Shown here piece by piece: positions 36,022-44,186 of a stretch of DNA of 64,000 nt. Position 1 is the first letter of the stretch; the number at the start of each line of letters is the position of its first letter. The notes below the pieces were generated by a model. The model worked only from the letters and a program-made list of their open reading frames with translations. It was not told the origin of the DNA and did no database searches. Source of the stretch: Candidatus Saccharibacteria bacterium (GTDB lineage Bacteria; Patescibacteriota; Saccharimonadia; Saccharimonadales; Saccharimonadaceae); NCBI GenBank assembly GCA_016699895.1, contig CP064991.1, positions 685,074-749,073 on the forward strand, given 5' to 3'. The position numbers were made by a program, and so were the translations under genes.

Positions 36022-36164
36022 AAACTGTAAAACTTGGCGACATTTACGAATTCAAGCCTAAAAAATCCGAGTAAAGACAAGGAATCACGGCAAGGATCTT
36101 GTTTCGTTCGCGCTGATAAAAATGAGCAAGACAAAGTGAAAGACAGTTGCAGACTAGGGTATTC
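36018..36164 (+). pseudogene. Possible fifth small ORF of the cassette, broken
   Basis: ATG 36018 overlaps the stop of gene 4 (ATGA) and encodes MKTVKLGDIYEFKPKKSE before a TAA. Removing one A from the AAAAAA run at about 36059-36064 opens a frame reading NPSKDKESRQGSCFVRADK and onward to the convergent res gene. It may be a real short gene with an indel, or the remnant of a longer gene cut off when the R-M genes arrived. Confidence 0.35.
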
Positions 36165-38224
36165 TATCGCACCCCAACAAAGCCCTCAAACTGGTCAATT
36201 GTGAGCGTGTCCTCATTGCCGTCTTCGTACTTCGTTATCTGCCACACATCGTTAGTCTGTACTGGCAAGTAGAATATCTGTCTAGTTAGTTTAGAAGCCT
36301 GCCGGTAAGCCTTTTTCAACTCGTCAACCTTCGCCTTATACAAGCTGGCATCAAAGCCTGCTGGCATACCACTAGCCATGTTCGCACTCTTCACCTCGAA
36401 AATATGGATCCGGCCATCAGCACCTTTCATTACAAAATCAGGATACGAAGAGTGAAGTGCGCCCAGGTAGTATTCAAACTTGACATCGCTGTTGCCTACA
36501 TAGTTCTTGCCCCACAGTAGCACATCTTTGCGAGCATCATCCCTCGGCATAAATTCCAAGTTACTCTCTTCATTGCCGACCTTTACACTAGCCACCACAC
36601 CACTACTGGCGATGTCCTTGAGTATATCCGCCCAGTCTTCTTCGGCGGCACTATCAAAGGCAAACCGTGTTGCACCGTCTTGGCGTTTCCACGCCCAGTC
36701 TCGTATGTTCACGCTCTTATCGGTATTAGTGTAAAAGCTGGTTGCAGGGAAGCTTACTTCGGTTTCATTCACTTCCATACTGTCCGCATAGTCGTTTTCG
36801 TACTGGCTGTTTTCTGTTGATATACCATCTATGTTTCTGGCAGCTTTCCACCACTTGGAATAGTCAGTTGCGTATTCATCTACGAGTTCCTGTACATCAT
36901 TGCCAGCATCTTCGTAGCTCCGCCATAGGTCAAATATACTTCTAGGGTCGGCAAGTTTATCCTGCTTACCAATTAGGTACTCCTCGATATTAAACCCTGT
37001 TTTATTCGTGAGTTTCTTCAATCTAGTAGTTTTTACCCGCAGCTCGTTACTCACCTCGTCACCTTGCAGCTTTACAGCAAACATCTTAGCTTGGTCTTCT
37101 GGTTCTACGCCCCATATCCATGCGGTAGTCGCCAGTGTTTGAGCTTCTTCACTTAGATCTTCATAGTCGATCAGGTGAGGGTTACGCCGCACACGCCCAA
37201 TAACTTGCTCGTCTAGCTGCTTACTCTGACTATCACGAATCTGGTACAGCATACAGGCACGAGGGATGTCCCAGCCCTCGCTAATGGCGAGCTTGAAGAT
37301 AATCACATCTATGGTTGAAGTGTTTTCTTTGGCATACTTTTTCCACTTATCTACTGGTAGTTTTTTAGCCTTCATCACATCGTTGGTGTCGCACTTTTTG
37401 TTGTCGTTGACTATCAGCATCCATTTCAAGTTGGTTTTATTGAGGGATGGCATTATCACATTGTCCAGCTCTTCATCGGCTTTGTCTTTGTTGCTTATCT
37501 GGATAATTAGGCAAGGGTTTACACCGAGCAGATTGCGATACTGCTCCTTCACCCCCTCAAACTGATCGATGGCGTCATCTAGGCTTGCACCATCTTCGCC
37601 CCACTCAACAGTTTTGATGAGTTTTGCTTGCACCGCCTCTTCGTTGGTTATCTCTACATCCGGGTACTGACCACGACTGAGTTTTGGTGTGGCACTCACA
37701 TCTATAATGCGACTGATATAGTTCTCTGGAATGTCATCTAGGTTGTTAGTGGCAATGTGGCACTCGTCTTTTATCAGGATAATTTTCTTTTCGTGCCCCT
37801 CCAGCAAGCGTCCACCTGTGATGGTATTAAAGAAGTTCGTCAGCGAGCCTTGCATCAGCCGTCCGCCCTTTTTGTATAACGATAAGGGCAGGGAGTACAC
37901 GTTGTACTCGGTGGGGATAAATAGCTGTTCTTCGCCACTAATCTCACTACTAATCAGGTAGGGGTTGAGGTGCGTGAATGTCGTGCCATAGCTCTCAAAC
38001 TTTTCGTGGTTCTGCTGGGCTAGGTTGCCTTTGCTTAGGCTGCTCACCATAAACACCACATCCTTATCTTCAGCAAGCACTCGGTTCATGAAGTCCGCAA
38101 TCATGTAGGTTTTGCCGCTACCAGTAGGGGCTTTGAACACCAGGCTTTTTTGCTTGCTGTGTTTGAGCAGGTTTATAAGCTTGTCTACGGCTTCGTGTTG
38201 TATGTTTTTGGCTTCTTGCAGCAT
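36164..38224 (-). CDS. Type III restriction enzyme, Res subunit
   Basis: A superfamily 2 helicase-nuclease that cleaves after translocation between unmodified sites. Walker A APTGSGKT at 32-39, box II DECH at 153-156, SATP at ~177-180, motif VI QVIGRVRRNPH at ~340-350. The C-terminal endonuclease has PDF (~595) and FEVK (609-612) in PD-(D/E)XK order. At 686 residues it is shorter than classical Res (~950). Its ATG directly follows the TAG stop of the mod gene on the same strand, so the two are translated together. Confidence 0.88.
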   Translation of the reverse strand: MLQEAKNIQHEAVDKLINLLKHSKQKSLVFKAPTGSGKTYMIADFMNRVLAEDKDVVFMVSSLSKGNLAQQNHEKFESYGTTFTHLNPYLISSEISGEEQLFIPTEYNVYSLPLSLYKKGGRLMQGSLTNFFNTITGGRLLEGHEKKIILIKDECHIATNNLDDIPENYISRIIDVSATPKLSRGQYPDVEITNEEAVQAKLIKTVEWGEDGASLDDAIDQFEGVKEQYRNLLGVNPCLIIQISNKDKADEELDNVIMPSLNKTNLKWMLIVNDNKKCDTNDVMKAKKLPVDKWKKYAKENTSTIDVIIFKLAISEGWDIPRACMLYQIRDSQSKQLDEQVIGRVRRNPHLIDYEDLSEEAQTLATTAWIWGVEPEDQAKMFAVKLQGDEVSNELRVKTTRLKKLTNKTGFNIEEYLIGKQDKLADPRSIFDLWRSYEDAGNDVQELVDEYATDYSKWWKAARNIDGISTENSQYENDYADSMEVNETEVSFPATSFYTNTDKSVNIRDWAWKRQDGATRFAFDSAAEEDWADILKDIASSGVVASVKVGNEESNLEFMPRDDARKDVLLWGKNYVGNSDVKFEYYLGALHSSYPDFVMKGADGRIHIFEVKSANMASGMPAGFDASLYKAKVDELKKAYRQASKLTRQIFYLPVQTNDVWQITKYEDGNEDTLTIDQFEGFVGVR

Positions 38225-39775
38225 CTACTTTTCCTCTAGGCGTTTCTGGGTCTGCTCAAAGTTTTTTGCTACCCACTCAACTTTTTCGTTTACGCCGAGC
38301 TTGGTTTGTCCATACAGCGTTTCGTCTATCACGTCAAAGGCGGTTTTGCCTTCAGTGGCTTCAAAGTTGGCTACTTCGGCGATGTCTACAGTAAGCAGGT
38401 TGTCGCCGAGTGGTTTGTTCTTTTCAAGCCACTTGAAGTTGTCCGTACCATCATAGTCCTTACCATCCATCACACGCTTCAGCCTGCGACTCGTTACGTC
38501 GTACGCGATACCGTTCGGGTTTTTGTCGGTGACTTCGTTGTTTGTCATGAGGATAAATTGCCTATTGCCATCATCTTCTTGGTTCATTTCTAGTACTGCT
38601 TGCCCAGTCGTACCACTACCAGCGAAGAAATCTAAAATAACCGAATCGTTGCTCTTCTCAGCTCTTTGTACAAGGTATTTAATGAGTTCTACTGGTTTTG
38701 GATTGTCAAATGGCTTTGTTCCAAAAATTGATTTTATAACAGCAGTGCCGTTTGTATTTCCCTTTACTAATTTTTGATCAAGTAGCATTGAGCTCGATAC
38801 GATATTATCGGAGGCATATACTTTTTTATACACTTTCCATTGTCCGTTTTTATCTTTTTGAAATTTTAATTGGTCTCTTTCTTTTTCTACCTTATCTTTG
38901 CTCCATAGCCAAAATGCAACACCTCTCTCACCTGGTGGGTATATATCATTTCCATCGGGTGCTTTTATTGTATAGTCTAGGCTTTTTGAATATGTTAGTC
39001 CGCCGATATTCCATAAGCTGTCCCACTTGTAGTATCGTCCGCCTTCATCTTGAAGCGTATACTTTGTATCGGTATTCTCTTCGTCCTTCAATGTTTCACT
39101 ATATTTATTTTTTGCATATACCATAACGAATTCATGCTGCATGTTGATATTGTCGTTATCGTATCCGCCAGTTAACTTGCTATGCCACACATACTCGCCG
39201 ACAAAATTACTTTCGCCGAAAATTTCGTCAAAAAGCCCTTTAATATATGCATGATTTTTATCATCAATGGAGCAGAAGATAACACCGTTCTCACTCAGCA
39301 GCTGCTTAGCCAGCCACAGGCGAGGGTATAGCATACTTAGTAGGTTGTCTCGGCTTATAGCATTTTCGTAGTTGGTCTGGGCAAACTCACCCATGCTGTC
39401 TTTGCCATACGGTGGGTCAATGTAAATAACATCTATCTTGCCCTTGTATTCCACTAGCAGGTTAAGCAGAGCTGGGTAGTTGTCGCCAATGATAAGTTTG
39501 TGTGTGGTAGCGGCAGGGTCGGTTACGAAGCTAAGGTCTTCGTTTTTCTTGAAGTAAGAGATGGTGTTGCTGTGCTTTTCTAGCTTTTTGTCAAAATGAA
39601 AACCCGTACGGCGGTAGGTAGTGCCTAGCTCGGCTATTTTGATGGCTTCGTCTAGTGTGTCGGCGTTTTCTACCAGCTTCTTTAGGAGGTCGTAGTTGCT
39701 CGGCTCAAGTATTTTGTCCTCAACTCGTTGCTGTAAGTCTTTTAGTATTTCATCTTTGCCGACATAATCATTCAT
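38225..39775 (-). CDS. Type III DNA methyltransferase, Mod subunit
   Basis: The adenine methyltransferase has the beta-class motif order: DPPYGKDSMG at 120-129, then a ~240-residue target-recognition region, then DFFAGSGTTG at 382-391. The stretch encoding the recognition region (about 38,690-39,260) is visibly more AT-rich than both flanks, as if swapped in from elsewhere. Mod methylates and recognises the site and is required for Res cleavage. A minus-strand TAAAAT and GAGAGAGG precede the ATG. Confidence 0.9.
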   Translation of the reverse strand: MNDYVGKDEILKDLQQRVEDKILEPSNYDLLKKLVENADTLDEAIKIAELGTTYRRTGFHFDKKLEKHSNTISYFKKNEDLSFVTDPAATTHKLIIGDNYPALLNLLVEYKGKIDVIYIDPPYGKDSMGEFAQTNYENAISRDNLLSMLYPRLWLAKQLLSENGVIFCSIDDKNHAYIKGLFDEIFGESNFVGEYVWHSKLTGGYDNDNINMQHEFVMVYAKNKYSETLKDEENTDTKYTLQDEGGRYYKWDSLWNIGGLTYSKSLDYTIKAPDGNDIYPPGERGVAFWLWSKDKVEKERDQLKFQKDKNGQWKVYKKVYASDNIVSSSMLLDQKLVKGNTNGTAVIKSIFGTKPFDNPKPVELIKYLVQRAEKSNDSVILDFFAGSGTTGQAVLEMNQEDDGNRQFILMTNNEVTDKNPNGIAYDVTSRRLKRVMDGKDYDGTDNFKWLEKNKPLGDNLLTVDIAEVANFEATEGKTAFDVIDETLYGQTKLGVNEKVEWVAKNFEQTQKRLEEK

Positions 39776-40096
39776 TTGCTATTTACCTCTCTCTTCGGAA
39801 TATATTTTACCATAAAAATAGAGCCAGCCCTAAAGCACCAATCGCTGACAAATAGAGCATTGCAGTACTCTTACCAATAACAAACGGGTAGCAGGGGACA
39901 GTTTAGTACAAGTCTTGCTCTCGACCCGCAACCGACTAGTTCTCGAATTACTGGTATGGAGGTTTCTACTAAACAACCAACATTTATGTTATAATGTAAG
40001 CACGATTGCGGTTCTAGCGAAAGCTGGGCCGCTTTTTGTTTTTAAACGTTAGTTTATAGAAGGTATAGGAATTTAACACGAAAGGGTTATAATAAT
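39776..40096. other. Intergenic region between mod and the DUF3800 gene
   Basis: These 321 bp hold the minus-strand promoter region of mod, a short plus-strand transcription unit (TATAAT 39990-39995 followed by a terminator hairpin at 40008-40038), and the proximal TATAAT (40088-40093) before the DUF3800 ATG. No ORF is visible. Confidence 0.5.
40008..40038 (+). terminator. Terminator-like hairpin with GAAA tetraloop before the DUF3800 gene
   Basis: GCGG and CCGC close a stem that continues through TCTAGC/GCTGGG (with G-T pairs) to a GAAA loop, followed by TTTTTGTTTTT. With TATAAT at 39990-39995 it defines a transcript of only about 40 nt, or an attenuator upstream of the DUF3800 gene. Confidence 0.65.
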
Positions 40097-40828
40097 ATGA
40101 GAGTGAAAAATGATAGACAACAAATAATCGTATTTATTGACGATTCTGGGGTTTTTGCTGACTCAGAAGCTGAGAGATTTTTTGTTTACGCCGGCTATGT
40201 ACTAATTGGTAACTCACAGCGACTAGAGGCTCACAACAAATATAAAACTCTATCGGAGAATATTAAGGCATCCTTAGGACATAGGGGTGAGCTGAAAGCT
40301 GCAGCCCTTAGCAAATATAAAGCAAATAAATATAAGAATTCCCTAGTCAAAGTAATGGGTGACTACGAAAGCTTTGCATGTGTAGTCGATATACCAAGAA
40401 TAGCAAGTGCAACTAAAGGAACAAAGTTAGACAAATATAGATATAAGGATTTTTGTATAAAAGTATCTCTCAAAAGAAAGCTGGAAGATATGATCAAAAG
40501 ACATGTCATTGACCCCACGCAACCAGCAGATCTAAAGATATATATTGACGAACAACACACCGCAACTAACGGATTTTACGATCTTCAAGAATCTATCGTG
40601 AAAGAATATCTCCATGGTATGGGATCGAAGATGTTTGGAAACCATCATCCACCGATATTCATCACGAAAGATGTGTCTGTTTCGCTAAAATACTGCGATT
40701 CTTCTAAAAATTATCTAATGCAAGCAGCCGATTTACTAGCGAATAGGATACACGGAAGTTACCAGATGGTATTGCCAAAGCTTAGAGATATAAAGAAGAT
40801 AACAATAATAAAATTCCCTACAGCTTGA
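40097..40828 (+). CDS. DUF3800 family protein (RNase H-like fold)
   Basis: The N-terminal FIDDSG acidic motif, GELKAAALSKYK, IYIDEQ and the C-terminal LMQAADLLANRIHG are the marks of DUF3800, a family with a predicted RNase H-like fold and usually found in mobile or defence contexts. The protein is 243 residues, AT-rich in codon use, with no membrane segment. It has terminator-ended small transcription units on both sides. The catalytic acids appear intact, so nuclease activity is plausible but unproven. Confidence 0.8.
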   Translation: MRVKNDRQQIIVFIDDSGVFADSEAERFFVYAGYVLIGNSQRLEAHNKYKTLSENIKASLGHRGELKAAALSKYKANKYKNSLVKVMGDYESFACVVDIPRIASATKGTKLDKYRYKDFCIKVSLKRKLEDMIKRHVIDPTQPADLKIYIDEQHTATNGFYDLQESIVKEYLHGMGSKMFGNHHPPIFITKDVSVSLKYCDSSKNYLMQAADLLANRIHGSYQMVLPKLRDIKKITIIKFPTA

Positions 40829-40854
40829 CTATGAGATACATATAATGATACAAT
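40825..40854 (+). promoter_or_regulatory. Promoter TTGACT-18-TACAAT for the 40.9-kb RNA
   Basis: TTGACT (40825-40830) overlaps the stop codon of the DUF3800 gene; TACAAT (40849-40854) is 18 bp on. A TATAAT at 40841 is too close to this -35 but could serve alone. Confidence 0.55.
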
Positions 40855-40860
40855 CTGAGC

Positions 40861-40970
40861 ACAGGCACTATATGTTGCACTGTAAACGGAACTAAACCGA
40901 TCGGAAGATTAAGCGTATTGTAAATACGCCGGTAGCTCCGTACACCATCCTTAAAAAGATGGTGTTTTTA
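40861..40970 (+). ncRNA. Candidate small structured RNA, ~110 nt
   Basis: Between its own promoter and terminator the sequence folds well. An outer stem ACGGAACT/AGCTCCGT (40886-40893 with 40934-40941, one A-C mismatch) and ACC/GGT enclose two hairpins: GATC-GGAA-GATT (a GNRA tetraloop, 40899-40910) and GCGTATT-GTA-AATACGC (40913-40929). The RNA ends in CACCATC/GATGGTG plus TTTTT. No ORF. No known riboswitch or SRP signature was recognised. Confidence 0.6.
40943..40970 (+). terminator. Rho-independent terminator of the 40.9-kb RNA
   Basis: CACCATC (40943-40949) pairs perfectly with GATGGTG (40958-40964), 8-nt A-rich loop, followed by TTTTTA. Confidence 0.8.
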
Positions 40971-41030
40971 TTTTATAATCATAATAGGTTATTTATGAAA
41001 TAGGTATGCTTTCTGCTATAATCTAATATC

Positions 41031-42146
41031 ATGACAAAGCACTCCTCTGCCAAACAGGCGGTCGTCGTCAATACTGACGCCAGTCCCAAAAATGACAATA
41101 GTACCAAGATCGAATCAGCTGCCATTTATGCGGCCCTAGTCAGTGGGGCGGTGGGCTTTCTCGTTAGCCTAGCGCTATTTTGGGACAGTACGACCGCATT
41201 ATTCACGAAAGGCATCTCTATCGGTTTTGTAGCGTCGATTCTAGCCACCATAATCGCGCTAGTAACTTACTTGCTCGCTGACAGATCTGCCCGAAAAGCG
41301 TCCTCAAAACGCAAGCTGAGCGAGCATATCGGCACCTGGTCAATAGCAATAGTGCATGCGCTATTGATACTCCTGACCTACGCCCTGATATTTTTCATCG
41401 TCGGTCGGTCCTTTATCGGGGCAGAGATTGATCCGTTCGGTTCGTCAACTATAGTAGCATTGGCTACTGGTATGGCTGGCTACATCACGTATTTGTCGGC
41501 CGCGCAAATGAACTCTATGCGCATTGCCATTTTACTCGCCCTGTTCCTCGTTAGCGGCACTTTTATCAGCATGCTGAGCGCTAGCGATCCAAACTGGTGG
41601 TATGTACATTTTAGTTCGCTAGGCGCCGATAGCGGTGTCTCGAGCTATGCCTTTAACGGCACATTAATTATTGCCGGCGTAGCTATGGTCGGCCTGACCA
41701 AACATATTACCGACGATTTCAAAAAGTTACAGCACGAAAAGGGCCTGGCAAAACGCACCAAAACCAGAACGCTAGCCGTCTGCATCATCGGCATAGGCAT
41801 TATGCTAGCATTAGTCGGTGCGTTCGTCTACAACGTCTTTCCGACGATCCATAATTTAGCGGCTGGCGGTATGGCAAGCTTCTTCTTGCTCATCATATTG
41901 GCTCTGCCATGGCTGACACCCGACTTTCCGAAAGCCTTTTTCGTCGCATCCTATGGCCTGTTCGCAGCATTACTGCTCGGTATGTGGCTCTATCAGACGG
42001 CAGGTTATTTCAACCTGACGATATTCGAGCTAGTGGCTGCCGCCATTATCTTTACCTGGCTCATCGTCTTCGTACGCTACATCGCTGCTATGCTAGAGGA
42101 TCGTGATACTATCAATAGTGAAATAATACATGGAGGGCAACTATGA
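41031..42146 (+). CDS. Polytopic membrane protein (DUF998-like)
   Basis: About ten membrane segments in 371 residues. The region WWYVHFSSLGADSGVSSYAFN followed by a long helix and KHITDDF resembles the signature of DUF998-type proteins; this is a weak resemblance. A Ser/Thr/Lys-rich cytoplasmic N-terminus precedes the first helix. TATAAT (41017-41022) lies 8 nt before the ATG. It overlaps the next gene by 4 bp (ATGA), so both are one operon. Confidence 0.7.
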   Translation: MTKHSSAKQAVVVNTDASPKNDNSTKIESAAIYAALVSGAVGFLVSLALFWDSTTALFTKGISIGFVASILATIIALVTYLLADRSARKASSKRKLSEHIGTWSIAIVHALLILLTYALIFFIVGRSFIGAEIDPFGSSTIVALATGMAGYITYLSAAQMNSMRIAILLALFLVSGTFISMLSASDPNWWYVHFSSLGADSGVSSYAFNGTLIIAGVAMVGLTKHITDDFKKLQHEKGLAKRTKTRTLAVCIIGIGIMLALVGAFVYNVFPTIHNLAAGGMASFFLLIILALPWLTPDFPKAFFVASYGLFAALLLGMWLYQTAGYFNLTIFELVAAAIIFTWLIVFVRYIAAMLEDRDTINSEIIHGGQL

Positions 42147-42706
42147 AAAAGTCTACTAACAAATCATCTCGAAAGTGGCTGTGGCCAACGATCATCTCAG
42201 TATCAGTGGTCATTCTCGGTATTGCAACAGGTGTCATATGCTGGGCTATAGGTAAAGCCCAAGAAGACAAGGAAAGTGGCATTAACAAGGACAAAGTTGT
42301 TATGATAGTCACCAGCCGCGGTGGCATGTGTTCAGATGGGCCCTGCGATCACAAGCGTTATTCGCTATACGAGGACGGCAGGTTCGAAGACCATGAGAAT
42401 CTCACAAAAACAGAGGTGGCACGTATCAAAAACATTGTTTCAAAATCAAGTTTTAGCACCATGAGCGCACCCGAGGACGAGCGTCAATGCGACTCCTACG
42501 TCGATGGTGAGGACGTTGTCCTGATCTTTCCAACTATCTACGGCGATCGACAGTTCGTACCCTGTGAAATGCTATCCGATAAAGAGTATGGTAGTCTGGT
42601 CTATGCCGATATAACCTATGTCTTGTCTCTCAGCGTACTCGTCGATAGTAATTATTATGACTTTAATAATAGCGGGCTAAACTACGGTCCATCAATCGTC
42701 TACTAA
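42143..42706 (+). CDS. Hypothetical membrane-anchored exported protein, 187 aa
   Basis: A basic N-terminus (MKKSTNKSSRKW) and one membrane helix (~13-36) lead to an extracytoplasmic domain with Cys pairs (RGGMCSDGPCDHKRYSLYEDG; a later CDSYVDG and VPCEML) that could form disulphides. GGAGGG lies before its ATG inside the upstream gene. No family recognised. Confidence 0.7.
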   Translation: MKKSTNKSSRKWLWPTIISVSVVILGIATGVICWAIGKAQEDKESGINKDKVVMIVTSRGGMCSDGPCDHKRYSLYEDGRFEDHENLTKTEVARIKNIVSKSSFSTMSAPEDERQCDSYVDGEDVVLIFPTIYGDRQFVPCEMLSDKEYGSLVYADITYVLSLSVLVDSNYYDFNNSGLNYGPSIVY

Positions 42707-42707
42707 A

Positions 42708-43292
42708 ATGTCGAAATTGCATTTTAAATACGGCGCCATGAACAGTGGCAAGAGCGACACGCTGATCAAGACTGCCTACAATTACGAGGAGCGTGGACTA
42801 GGCGTTGTCGTCATTAAACCTAGCATCGACACGAAAGGGGACCGACGAATCGTAGCGCGTGGTGGTCACCAGCGCCCTGCTGACATCCTGGCTGGTCCGA
42901 AAACCAATCTGCGTCAAGCCGTGACACGTCTAGCGAATAAGAAACCAATTAATTGTATATTGATCGACGAGGCGCAATTTTTGACACAAGGGCAGGTGAG
43001 CCAGCTCTTCTCTATCGCCAAAGACGACAACATCTCGGTCATCGCCTTTGGTTTACGTGCCGATTTCCGAAACCGAATGTTTCCCGGGAGCCAGCGTTTA
43101 TTTGAAATTGCCGATAATATCGAAAAGTTACCGACCATGTGTCGCTGCGGTTCGCAGGCCGAGTTCAATACTCGTAAAATAAATGGTACATACGTCTTTG
43201 ACGGCGATCAAGTCGCCATTGATGGGGAAGCCAAGGTCACCTACGACTCCCTGTGCGGCCCCTGTTATATCAGAGAAGGTGGCGTGATCTAA
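42708..43292 (+). CDS. tdk: Thymidine kinase
   Basis: Phosphorylates thymidine for nucleotide salvage, fitting a scavenging organism. P-loop YGAMNSGKSDTLI (residues ~6-18), Walker B ILIDEAQFL, the lasso region with FGLRADFRNRMFPGS, and zinc cysteines CRCGSQAEF and CGPCY. Length (194) is normal for type II Tdk. It starts 1 bp after the stop of its neighbour and is probably cotranscribed. Confidence 0.93.
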   Translation: MSKLHFKYGAMNSGKSDTLIKTAYNYEERGLGVVVIKPSIDTKGDRRIVARGGHQRPADILAGPKTNLRQAVTRLANKKPINCILIDEAQFLTQGQVSQLFSIAKDDNISVIAFGLRADFRNRMFPGSQRLFEIADNIEKLPTMCRCGSQAEFNTRKINGTYVFDGDQVAIDGEAKVTYDSLCGPCYIREGGVI

Positions 43293-44186
43293 TCGTCGCC
43301 CTACCCCTGTTACACCTCTGGTAATAACCCTACTCGTACCCCTGTTAGCCATAGTGCTATCTATTTGGTTGATTAACAGTAGTACATAGCCAGTTTTACA
43401 GAGGTAATTTGCTAGTAAAAACAGCTGAAACGCCGCATAGCTGGCAAAAGCCGTCATAACGTCATAAACGTCACAAAAGGTGCATAAACATTGTAAATTT
43501 GTCATAAATAGCAACGCGGGGAGCGCGGGCCGGGAATTAATGACCCAATTAATTAAAGCAGGGCGCCGGGTCCGGTTTTGGCCGCCAAACAAGCATAATG
43601 GGGATGAATACATAATCATCTTTGTTCGTAATGCTTGATGTCGTACAATATATCTTTTACGACACCACAGAAGTAGTTCCGGATGAATCGATGTTCAACT
43701 GGCAGATTCAGGCTCAAACTGCTAAACGTCTCTATGTGACTAAAAATATGCTTTTATTCCCCCGGGTGAGTGCCTACGTTTTTTAATAATTGTATGTAAT
43801 AATTATTGCCGAGAATATTATGTGAGGTTTATTTTTAGATCTTTATGACATAGCGCACTAGAAGACCCCCGCGAGGTTCCGGCTAGTTGATCTGTAGCTA
43901 AATTTACAATCAGCTATTTATTTGCATTTTATTAATAATTATTATTTAATTAGTTTTCCACAGCTACGTCGCGCAAGTGAGGCAGTTGTTTGACAATTTG
44001 ACTTTTTATTATATTATTCTATAACCTGCCTTGCCCCACTCTCCCCTCCCCGCTTCTGTTCGACTTTAATTTGACTTTTGATAATTCTGGTTGTTTTATA
44101 TGAAAATATCTTTATTCCACCTCTGTTATGGCGCCAGTAGAAGAGTGGGGAGTTTGCAAAATTTTACAATATTTAGAGGAGGTAGT
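43293..44186. other. ~900-bp gene-poor region at a coding-strand switch
   Basis: The longest non-coding stretch of the window. It has an iteron-like run of GTCATAA-type repeats (43454-43508), a GC-rich patch (43507-43585), a possible 51-codon ORF (43631-43786), a very AT-rich stretch (43780-43960) and a GTTTTCCACAG sequence near 43960. Genes to the left are mainly plus strand and genes to the right minus, so the region is flanked by converging transcription. Confidence 0.5.
43631..43786 (+). CDS. Possible 51-aa small protein
   Basis: ATG at 43631 opens 51 codons to TAA at 43784, with non-repetitive composition (for example FNWQIQAQTAKRLYVTKNM). A CATAAT/GGGGATG stretch lies ~35-45 bp upstream. 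It could equally be chance in a non-coding region. Confidence 0.3.
   Translation: MLDVVQYIFYDTTEVVPDESMFNWQIQAQTAKRLYVTKNMLLFPRVSAYVF

Noticed and set aside
40861-40970. SRP RNA, because of a GGAA tetraloop
   Set aside because: The symmetric internal loop required for Ffh binding is absent.
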